The notes below the pieces were generated by a model. It searched no databases. It was not told the origin of the DNA and saw only the letters and a list, made by a program, of their open reading frames with translations. Below, piece after piece: positions 51,450 through 58,180 of a stretch of 64,000 nt of DNA. The translations under genes and the position numbers were made by a program. The DNA is from Chryseobacterium sp. 36-9 (GTDB lineage: Bacteria; Bacteroidota; Bacteroidia; Flavobacteriales; Weeksellaceae), in NCBI GenBank assembly GCA_001898785.1, contig MKVE01000015.1, positions 222,475 to 286,474 on the forward strand, read 5' to 3'. Position 1 is the stretch's first letter; each line of letters starts with the position of its first letter.

Positions 51450-52532
51450 ATGTCAACAACATTTCATCCATTACGAGTAAAGAAAGTAAAGAAAGAAACG
51501 CAGGATTGTGTTTCGGTGAGTTTTGATGTTCCTGCAGAATTATCGGAACAATTCAAATTCACGCAAGGACAATATTTGACATTCCGGCAAATGAATGGCG
51601 AGCAAGAATTGCGTCGTTCTTATTCTATTTGTGCAAGTCCATACGAAGGCGAATTAAAAGTCGCTGTGAAAAAAGTTTCCGAAGGTTTGTTCTCTTCTTT
51701 TATGAATGAGAATCTGAAAGAAGGCGATATTCTGGAAGTAATGCCTCCAATGGGAAAATTCTACACGGAACTCAACCCTGAAAATAAAAAAACTTATGTC
51801 GCTTTTGCTGCAGGAAGTGGAATTACACCTATTATTTCCATCATTAAATCAGTATTGAAAAATGAGCCACAAAGTCAGTTTATTTTGATTTATGGAAATA
51901 AAAATAAAGGAACGATTATTTTTAAAGAAGACATCGAAGCGTTGAAAAATCGTTTTATGCAACGATTGAGTATTTATCACATTCTCAGCCGAGAAGTTGC
52001 AGATGCAGATTTGCTGAGTGGCAGAATCAATTCCGAAAAAGCAGAATCTTTTATAAAGAATATTATTCCGGCAGAAAAAATCGATGAAGTTTTCCTTTGT
52101 GGGCCAGAAGAAATGATTTTGAGTGTAAGAGATACTCTAATCCAATGCGGTGTTGAAGCCAAGAAAATTCATTTCGAATTATTCTTCAGTGTAGCATCTG
52201 CGGAAAAGAAAAAAGAACACGAGCTAGCAATCAATCAATCTGATGATAATTTTAGCAAAGTCACTGTGAAATTAGATGCAACCGCTTTGAAGCTAGATTT
52301 GGCTTATCACGGTCCAACGATTTTGGATGCGGCTTTACAAAATGGCGCCGATTTGCCTTACGCCTGCAAAGGCGGTGTTTGTGCCACTTGCAAATGTAAA
52401 TTAGAAAAAGGTGAAGTAGAAATGGACATCAATTATTCTCTCGAACCGGACGAGATTGCCGCAGGATTTATTTTGTCCTGTCAAGCACATCCACGCTCGG
52501 AAGAAGTAGTGGTGAATTTTGATATTAAATAA
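51450..52532 (+). CDS. paaE: Phenylacetyl-CoA epoxidase reductase PaaE
   Basis: The 360-residue protein passes electrons from NADPH to the diiron epoxidase. It has an FNR-like FAD domain (about 5-110, with RRSYSICASPYEGELKVAVK), an NAD(P)-binding domain (about 115-240, with AAGSGITPIISIIKS) and a C-terminal plant-type [2Fe-2S] domain with Cys306, Cys311, Cys314 and Cys344. The extra Cys316 is not a standard ligand. In E. coli it closes the paaABCDE order; here it comes first. Confidence 0.92.
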   Translation: MSTTFHPLRVKKVKKETQDCVSVSFDVPAELSEQFKFTQGQYLTFRQMNGEQELRRSYSICASPYEGELKVAVKKVSEGLFSSFMNENLKEGDILEVMPPMGKFYTELNPENKKTYVAFAAGSGITPIISIIKSVLKNEPQSQFILIYGNKNKGTIIFKEDIEALKNRFMQRLSIYHILSREVADADLLSGRINSEKAESFIKNIIPAEKIDEVFLCGPEEMILSVRDTLIQCGVEAKKIHFELFFSVASAEKKKEHELAINQSDDNFSKVTVKLDATALKLDLAYHGPTILDAALQNGADLPYACKGGVCATCKCKLEKGEVEMDINYSLEPDEIAAGFILSCQAHPRSEEVVVNFDIK

Positions 52533-52544
52533 ATAATAATTATG

Positions 52545-52626
52545 GCAGCTTAATCCGCCCTCCGCTCCCAATCTTTTTATTTTTTAGCAAAAAAACAAAA
52601 AGGATTTCCGCTCAAGTCGGGCTGCG
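52545..52626. repeat. GCAGCCC-ended dispersed repeat (copy 2)
   Basis: GGCAGC at the left (52545-52550) and GCTGC at the right (52621-52625) are self-complementary ends. The reverse complement has the same order of blocks as 33783-33871. It lies between paaE and paaA and does not code for protein. Confidence 0.7.
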
Positions 52627-52681
52627 GATTCGGTATAAAAAAGAGAGGTCGTAATCAAAACAAATTTTAAAATTAAAATCT

Positions 52682-52760
52682 TGGTTAAGCGTAAGCGGCT
52701 TTGCGAACTTAAAAACAGTTAGTAGTTAAAAAATCTTTGCGCACTTTGCGTTTAAATAAA
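52682..52760. repeat. CTTTGCGAACCTTAAA-type repeat (copy 4)
   Basis: Blocks AAGCGTAAGCGGCTTTGCGA, ACTTAAAAACAG and TCTTTGCGCACTTTGCGT occur in the same order as in the other copies. It ends about 20 bases before the paaA ATG. Confidence 0.65.
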
Positions 52761-52780
52761 TTCCATTAAATAAAGACATT

Positions 52781-53740
52781 ATGGAAACAACAGAAATCAA
52801 TTTAGAAGAACATTTTCAGAATAAAATAGACAACGAAATCCGTATCGAACCCAAAGACTGGATGCCGGATGCGTACAGAAAAACCCTGATTCGCCAGATT
52901 TCTCAGCACGCCCATTCCGAGATTGTCGGGATGTTGCCGGAAGCCAATTGGATTACGCGCGCACCAACTTTGAACCGGAAGAAAATCCTTCTGGCAAAAG
53001 TTCAGGACGAGGCTGGTCACGGCTTGTATCTCTATTGCGCTGCCGAAACTTTGGGCGTTACAAGAGATGAAACGATCAACGATTTACATTCTGGGAAAGC
53101 CAAATATTCCAGTATTTTCAACTATCCGACTTTGACTTGGGCAGATATGGGAGCAATCGGTTGGTTGGTTGACGGTGCTGCAATTCTGAATCAGGTTCCG
53201 CTTTGTCGTGCTTCTTATGGTCCATATGCCAGAGCAATGGTGAGGATTTGTAAAGAAGAAAGTTTCCACCAGAGACAAGGTTACGAGCTGATGATGAAGT
53301 TAGCTCAAGGTTTGCCGGAGCAAAAAGCAATGGCTCAGGATGCGTTCAACCGTTGGTGGTGGCCGACTTTGATGATGTTCGGACCAAAAGACGCCGACTC
53401 TGGAAACACAGAACTCTCGATGAAATGGCGAATCAAACGTTTTACCAATGACGAGTTGAGGCAGCGTTTCGTAGATGTTTCCGTTCCACAGGCAGAATAT
53501 CTGGGTTTGACGATTCCAGATCCGGATTTGAAATTCAATGCAGAAACAGGACACTACGAATTCGGAGAAATCGATTGGGACGAGTTCTGGAAAGTGGTCA
53601 AAGGCAACGGACCTTGCAACAAAGAAAGAATCGAAACCCGCAAAAAAGCCTTCGATGACGGCGCTTGGGTAAGAGAAGCCGCAACCGCTTATCACGAGAA
53701 AAGAAAACTAAGAGAAGAACAAAACAGAAAAACAGTTTAA
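52781..53740 (+). CDS. paaA: Phenylacetyl-CoA 1,2-epoxidase catalytic subunit PaaA
   Basis: The 319-residue protein is the diiron oxygenase subunit that epoxidises the ring of phenylacetyl-CoA. The ligand pattern is visible: Glu47 in the first helix, Glu77 and His80 in DEAGH, then Glu160 and His163 in EESFHQRQG. Other typical segments are [18 protein letters not shown] and [19 protein letters not shown]. Length is typical. It is expected to form the PaaAC heterodimer and bind PaaB. Confidence 0.96.
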   Translation: METTEINLEEHFQNKIDNEIRIEPKDWMPDAYRKTLIRQISQHAHSEIVGMLPEANWITRAPTLNRKKILLAKVQDEAGHGLYLYCAAETLGVTRDETINDLHSGKAKYSSIFNYPTLTWADMGAIGWLVDGAAILNQVPLCRASYGPYARAMVRICKEESFHQRQGYELMMKLAQGLPEQKAMAQDAFNRWWWPTLMMFGPKDADSGNTELSMKWRIKRFTNDELRQRFVDVSVPQAEYLGLTIPDPDLKFNAETGHYEFGEIDWDEFWKVVKGNGPCNKERIETRKKAFDDGAWVREAATAYHEKRKLREEQNRKTV

Positions 53741-53759
53741 AATAAGCAGAACGATGAAA

Positions 53760-53793
53760 GACTATTATCTCTCATCTATCTGTCTCTAATCTG
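53760..53793. repeat. CTATTATCTC-type repeat (copy 1)
   Basis: The gap between paaA and paaB contains GACTATTATCTCTCATCTAT followed by CTGTCTCTAATCTG. This resembles the right arm of the hairpin before paaZ (58149-58167) and, in reverse, the 60244-60268 stretch before the last gene of the cluster. Confidence 0.5.
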
Positions 53794-53800
53794 AAATATT

Positions 53801-54088
53801 ATGCAAAATACAGAATGGCCACTTTGGGAGGTTTTTATCAGGAGCAGACAAGGTTTGGACCACAAGCACGTGGGCAGTCTTCACGCTGCTGATGCAGAAA
53901 TGGCAATCCAAAATGCACGTGACGTTTATACGAGAAGGATAGAGGGTATCAGCATTTGGGTTGTAGAATCCAAGCACATCCATGCTACTAATCCCGATGA
54001 TTCCGAAGCCTTTTACGAACCTTCGGAAGACAAGGTCTACCGTCATCCGACCTTTTACCACGTTCCGGAAGAAGTGAAGAATATGTAA
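53801..54088 (+). CDS. paaB: Phenylacetyl-CoA epoxidase subunit PaaB
   Basis: The 95-residue protein is the small bridging subunit of the epoxidase complex, with no cofactor. The start WPLWEVFIRSRQGLDHKHVG and the ending YRHPTFYHVPEEVKNM are typical. It lies between paaA and paaC as in E. coli, though with a 60-base gap before it that holds a repeat. Confidence 0.95.
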   Translation: MQNTEWPLWEVFIRSRQGLDHKHVGSLHAADAEMAIQNARDVYTRRIEGISIWVVESKHIHATNPDDSEAFYEPSEDKVYRHPTFYHVPEEVKNM

Positions 54089-54090
54089 AA

Positions 54091-54147
54091 AATTCCCCTC
54101 CCTTGGAGGGGCAGAATTTCAAAGTATTTGAAATTCGGGGTGGTTTA
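54091..54147. repeat. CCCCTCC two-hairpin repeat
   Basis: Two perfect hairpins are adjacent: CCCCTCC/GGAGGGG (54095-54111, 3-base loop) and GAATTTCAAA/TTTGAAATTC (54114-54136, 3-base loop), followed by GGGGTGGTTT. This is a known shape of small flavobacterial intergenic repeat, found here between paaB and paaC. Confidence 0.7.
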
Positions 54148-54162
54148 TAACGTCAATTACAA

Positions 54163-54927
54163 ATGAAACCAATGAACAATAATTATCTCAATTATATATT
54201 ACAGCTTGCCGACACCAGCCTGATACTCGGTCAGCGCCTCTGCGAATGGTGTGGAAAAGGTCCAGTCTTGGAACAGGATATTGCAATGTCAAATATTGCA
54301 TTGGATTTGTTGGGAGAATCTTCCAACTATTATCAATACGCTGCCGAAATTCAGAATGAAGGAAAAACAGAAGATGATTTGGCTTTCCTGAGAAATGAAC
54401 GAGAATTCAAAAATCTACTTTTAGTTGAAAGAGAGAATGGACATTTTGGCGATACGATTGTCAGACAGTTTTTCTTCGATGCCTATCATCATTTATTATT
54501 AAGTGAACTGAAAAATCATCCTGATTTGAAACTCTCTTCTATTGCTGAAAAATCTTTGAAAGAAGTAACTTATCATTTAAAATGGAGTAGCGAATGGATG
54601 ATTCGTTTAGGCGACGGAACTGAAGAAAGTCACAACAAAATTCAGAAGTCAGTCAATGACTTGGTGGATTTCACGGATGAGATGTTTATTCCAACTAAAT
54701 GGGAGTTAGGATTAATTGAGCAAAATATTATTCCCGACATAATAACTTTCCGAACCAAATGGGAAACCAAAGTATTGGAAATCCTGAATGAGGCAACTCT
54801 CTTTGTCGATTTTTCCAAATCGAGACAATTGACTGGCGGAAAAGACGGAAAACACACCGAAAAAATGGGTTACATATTGGCCGAAATGCAAATGATGCAA
54901 CGTACTTATCCAAATATGGAATGGTAG
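54163..54927 (+). CDS. paaC: Phenylacetyl-CoA epoxidase structural subunit PaaC
   Basis: The 254-residue protein is the ferritin-like partner of PaaA, without a diiron centre but needed for substrate binding. The N-terminal segment LQLADTSLILGQRLCEWCGK, GPVLEQDIAMSNIALDLLGE and the long helix of ENGHFGDTIVRQFFFDAYHH are typical. Either the ATG at 54163 or the one at 54172 could be the start. Confidence 0.94.
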   Translation: MKPMNNNYLNYILQLADTSLILGQRLCEWCGKGPVLEQDIAMSNIALDLLGESSNYYQYAAEIQNEGKTEDDLAFLRNEREFKNLLLVERENGHFGDTIVRQFFFDAYHHLLLSELKNHPDLKLSSIAEKSLKEVTYHLKWSSEWMIRLGDGTEESHNKIQKSVNDLVDFTDEMFIPTKWELGLIEQNIIPDIITFRTKWETKVLEILNEATLFVDFSKSRQLTGGKDGKHTEKMGYILAEMQMMQRTYPNMEW

Positions 54928-54936
54928 AGCAGTAAG

Positions 54937-54993
54937 GCAAAGGCGCACGAGTTGTGAATAAAGAATATTAATTTTTGTGCCTTCGCGATAAAA
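54937..54993. repeat. GCAAAGGCGCAC short repeat
   Basis: GCAAAGGCGCACGAG at the left and TTTTTGTGCCTTCGCGATAAA at the right form an imperfect inverted pair. The right part is the reverse of TATCGCAAAGGCACAAAA at 22110-22127. It fills the gap between paaC and paaD. Confidence 0.5.
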
Positions 54994-55000
54994 ATAAAAA

Positions 55001-55486
55001 ATGATAGTCACAGAAGAACATATCTGGCAAATCTTAGAAGAAGTTCCCGACCCGGAAGTTCCTGTTCTCAATCTCCTAGATTTGGGAATCATTCGTGATG
55101 TGAATCTTAATGAAGATGAAATCGAAGTGATTGTGACGCCAACATATTCCGGCTGTCCCGCCACATCAATGATTAATATGTTGATTAAACTGAAACTGAT
55201 TGAAAAAGGTTTCAATAACATAAAAATTACCAATCGACTAAGTCCGGCTTGGACCACCGATTGGATGACGGAAGAAGGAAAACAAAAACTGAAAGCTTAC
55301 GGCATCGCACCACCTGTTTATTCCAAAAATAGTGATGAATTATTTTCAAAAACAGATGAGGTCGAATGTCCGCTTTGTGGCTCACGACAGACACATTTGG
55401 TAAGCCAGTTTGGTTCCACATCCTGCAAAGCATTATACCAATGCGATGATTGCAAGGAACCTTTTGATTATTTTAAATGCCATTGA
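55001..55486 (+). CDS. paaD: Phenylacetate pathway Fe-S maturation protein PaaD
   Basis: The 161-residue protein has a DUF59 (MIP18-like) domain (1-105, with EVPDPEVPVLNLLDLGIIRD and VTPTYSGCPATSMI) and a C-terminal zinc-binding module with four Cys in CPLCGS and CDDC plus a late CH. PaaD is thought to help build the Fe-S or diiron centres of the epoxidase. The same protein is called PaaJ in some older annotations. Confidence 0.93.
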   Translation: MIVTEEHIWQILEEVPDPEVPVLNLLDLGIIRDVNLNEDEIEVIVTPTYSGCPATSMINMLIKLKLIEKGFNNIKITNRLSPAWTTDWMTEEGKQKLKAYGIAPPVYSKNSDELFSKTDEVECPLCGSRQTHLVSQFGSTSCKALYQCDDCKEPFDYFKCH

Positions 55487-55549
55487 TTTGGTTGATGGTT
55501 GTTAGTTGACAGTTGTTTGATTTAGAGTAAAACAAATAAATATTTCTTC

Positions 55550-55622
55550 GCTGAGTGCTAACGCCTTTGCGAACTTAAAGACAGTTTGTAGTAAAAAAAT
55601 CTTTGCGCTCTTTGCGTTAAAA
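55550..55622. repeat. CTTTGCGAACCTTAAA-type repeat (copy 5)
   Basis: Blocks GCTGAGTGCTAACGCCTTTG, CGAACTTAAAGACAG and TCTTTGCGCTCTTTGCG occur in the same order as in the other copies. Upstream, 55494-55540 holds low-complexity GTTGATGG / GTTAGTTGACAG blocks. Together these fill most of the 190-base gap before the dehydrogenase gene. Confidence 0.65.
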
Positions 55623-55676
55623 AATATAGAAATAAAAGTCATTGTACTTTTTACATAAATACATTTCACAAAAAAA

Positions 55677-56831
55677 ATGAAAATAGGAATAGTCGGTAGC
55701 GGAGCAATGGGAAGCGGAATTGCGCAGGTTTTGGCAACAGCCGGAAATCAGGTTTTGTTGTATGACAACAATCCGACTGCCGTAGAAAAAGCAGGACAAA
55801 ATCTCGAAGCTCAGTTCCAAAAATTAGCCGAAAAGGGAAAGTCGACTTACGAAGAAGCGGAAATTTATTTCGATAATATCCGATTGAGCGATAAATTATC
55901 TGAACTGAAAGACTCAGAATTAATCATCGAAGCTATTATTGAAGATTTGGAAATCAAGAAAGATTTGTTCCAAAAGTTGGAAAGTCTTGTTTCCGAAGAT
56001 TGCATTCTGGCAACCAACACTTCATCTTTATCTATAGCATCCATAGCGTCGGCTTGCCAAAAACCGGAACGAGTGATTGGAATTCATTTTTTCAATCCTG
56101 CACCGTTAATGGCTTTGGTGGAGATTATTCCTGCAGTTCAAACCGATAAAGATTTAATTTCAAAAACTAAAAGCTTAGTAGAAGGCTGGAGAAAGCTTCC
56201 GGTAATTGTGAAAGATACGCCCGGATTCATTGTCAATCGTGTGGCAAGACCATTTTACGGCGAAGCAATCAGAATTTCAGAAGAAGGTATCGCTGATTGT
56301 GCAACCATTGATTTTGCAATGACGAGCTTAGGCGGATTCAGAATGGGACCATTTCAATTGATGGATTTTATTGGTCACGATGTGAATTACCGAGTGACGG
56401 AAAGTGTCTTCAAAGAATTTTTCTATGACCCAAAATTCAAACCGTCATTCACTCAAAAACGATTATTCGAAGCGGGATTTTTCGGGAAAAAGACTGGAAG
56501 AGGATTTTATGATTACTCCTCAAATGCGGAGCAAATAAAACCCAATGAAAATCCAGAAGTATTAGAATTAATATTCAAAAGAATCTTGGTAATGCTGATG
56601 AATGAAGCCGCTGACGCTTATTTCTTAAACATCGCTTCCGCAGAAGACATCGATTTAGCAATGACAAAAGGCGTGAATTATCCAAAAGGTCTTTTAAAAT
56701 GGGCAGATGAATTCGGATTAAAAAATCTCCAAAACGAACTCGACGAACTTTATGATTTCTACCACGAAGACAGATACAGATGCAGTCCGGTTATCAGAAA
56801 TTTAGTAAAACAAAATAAAAAATTTTATTAA
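55677..56831 (+). CDS. 3-hydroxyacyl-CoA dehydrogenase (PaaH-like)
   Basis: The 384-residue NAD-dependent enzyme oxidises the hydroxyacyl-CoA formed late in the pathway. It has the Rossmann motif GSGAMGSGIAQVLATAG (residues 6-22), IGIHFFNPAPLMALVEIIP with the catalytic His at the start, and a C-terminal domain followed by a second, shorter 3HCDH copy (about 295-380), as in E. coli PaaH. In the phenylacetate pathway this is PaaH; the exact substrate assignment is by context. Confidence 0.88.
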   Translation: MKIGIVGSGAMGSGIAQVLATAGNQVLLYDNNPTAVEKAGQNLEAQFQKLAEKGKSTYEEAEIYFDNIRLSDKLSELKDSELIIEAIIEDLEIKKDLFQKLESLVSEDCILATNTSSLSIASIASACQKPERVIGIHFFNPAPLMALVEIIPAVQTDKDLISKTKSLVEGWRKLPVIVKDTPGFIVNRVARPFYGEAIRISEEGIADCATIDFAMTSLGGFRMGPFQLMDFIGHDVNYRVTESVFKEFFYDPKFKPSFTQKRLFEAGFFGKKTGRGFYDYSSNAEQIKPNENPEVLELIFKRILVMLMNEAADAYFLNIASAEDIDLAMTKGVNYPKGLLKWADEFGLKNLQNELDELYDFYHEDRYRCSPVIRNLVKQNKKFY

Positions 56832-56832
56832 A

Positions 56833-56876
56833 ATCATTTATCGATTATCATTTATCAATCATCATTTATCAATCAT
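56833..56876. repeat. 14-base tandem repeat before the thiolase gene
   Basis: ATCATTTATC plus GATT, then ATCATTTATCAATC twice, then AT: three copies of a 14-base unit (56833-56846, 56847-56860, 56861-56874). The array ends 5 bases before the ATG and fills almost all of the 50-base gap. Confidence 0.8.
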
Positions 56877-56881
56877 AAAAA

Positions 56882-58087
56882 ATGAACAACGTATATATAA
56901 TAGATGCCATCCGAACGCCAATCGGAAAACTTAAAGGGAGTTTATCTTCTGTTCGTCCCGACGATATGGCGGCTTTTGTCATCAAAAAATTATTGGAAAG
57001 AAATCCTAATATCGACCAAAGCAGAATCTACGATGTCGTTTTAGGTTGTGCCAACCAAGCTGGCGAAGATAACAGAAACATCGCAAGAATGTCAGCTCTA
57101 TTGTCAGGTTTGGATTATCATATTCCAGGCGAAACGGTCAACAGACTTTGCGCTTCCGGTTTGTCGGCAGCGATTAATGCTTCACGGGCAATTCAAGTTG
57201 GCGATGCGGATTTGATGATTTCCGGCGGTGTGGAGAATATGACGCGTGGACCATTAGTGATTTCAAAATCGGAAAGTCCTTTTGGTGGCGATGCTAAAAT
57301 CTATGATACGACTTTCGGTTGGCGATTCATCAATCCGAAAATGAAAGAAATGTACGGCGTAGATGCAATGGGCGAAACAGCAGAAAATTTGGCTGAGCGT
57401 GATAATATTTCCCGGGAAGACCAGGATTTGTTTGCTTTTAATTCTCAACAAAAAGCAAAATTTGCTCAGGAAAACGGAAGATTGTCTCAAGAAATTGTTG
57501 GCGTTAATATTCCTCAAAGAAAAGGCGAAGATTTGATTTTTGATAAAGATGAATTTCCGAAAAATGACACCACTTTGGAAGGCTTATCAAAATTAAGAAC
57601 TGCTTTCAAAAAAGACGGAACGGTAACAGCAGGAAATGCTTCCGGATTGAATGACGGTGCCGCAGTTAATTTGTTAGCTTCTGAAAATGCGATTAAAGAA
57701 TTTGGATTAATACCAAAAGCAAGAATTGTTTCAAGTGCCGTTGTAGGTGTCGAACCAAAATTTATGGGAATTGGTCCTGTAAAAGCGGCAGAGTTAGCTT
57801 TGCAAAAAGCACGATTGACATTCAATGATATAGATATTATTGAATTGAACGAAGCTTTCGCAGCTCAGAGTTTAGCGTGCATCAGAGCTTGGGAATTGGA
57901 GGATAATGATTCCAGAATCAATCCAAATGGTGGAGCAATTGCACTTGGACATCCACTCGGAATGAGTGGCGCAAGAATCCTGAATTCCGCAATGTATGAA
58001 CTTCATAACCAAAATAAAAAATATGCTTTGGCAACAATGTGTGTAGGCTTGGGGCAAGGTTTTGCAGTGATTATTGAGAAAGTTTAA
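56882..58087 (+). CDS. Thiolase (PaaJ / acetyl-CoA acyltransferase)
   Basis: The 401-residue enzyme catalyses the final thiolytic cleavage to succinyl-CoA or acetyl-CoA. The nucleophile Cys90 is in NRLCASGLSAAINASRAI, the base His357 in GGAIALGHPLGMSGA, and Cys387 in ATMCVGLGQG. In E. coli the equivalent is PaaJ (beta-ketoadipyl-CoA thiolase). The unusual N-terminal start MNNVYIIDAIRTPIGKLKGS is typical of this subfamily. Confidence 0.92.
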   Translation: MNNVYIIDAIRTPIGKLKGSLSSVRPDDMAAFVIKKLLERNPNIDQSRIYDVVLGCANQAGEDNRNIARMSALLSGLDYHIPGETVNRLCASGLSAAINASRAIQVGDADLMISGGVENMTRGPLVISKSESPFGGDAKIYDTTFGWRFINPKMKEMYGVDAMGETAENLAERDNISREDQDLFAFNSQQKAKFAQENGRLSQEIVGVNIPQRKGEDLIFDKDEFPKNDTTLEGLSKLRTAFKKDGTVTAGNASGLNDGAAVNLLASENAIKEFGLIPKARIVSSAVVGVEPKFMGIGPVKAAELALQKARLTFNDIDIIELNEAFAAQSLACIRAWELEDNDSRINPNGGAIALGHPLGMSGARILNSAMYELHNQNKKYALATMCVGLGQGFAVIIEKV

Positions 58088-58090
58088 ATC

Positions 58091-58167
58091 AGACTTAGAG
58101 ATAATAGACGAATAGAATATAGACTAATTTAAATTCTATCATCTATCTGTCTATTATCTCTAAGTCT
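58091..58167. repeat. 77-base hairpin with perfect 19-bp arms
   Basis: AGACTTAGAGATAATAGAC (58091-58109) is the exact complement of GTCTATTATCTCTAAGTCT at 58149-58167. Inside, ATAGAAT (58112-58118) and ATTCTAT (58133-58139) extend the pairing. It lies 3 bases after the thiolase stop codon and 13 before the paaZ ATG. Related sequence occurs at 53760 and 60244. Confidence 0.85.
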
Positions 58168-58180
58168 AAAAATTAAAATT

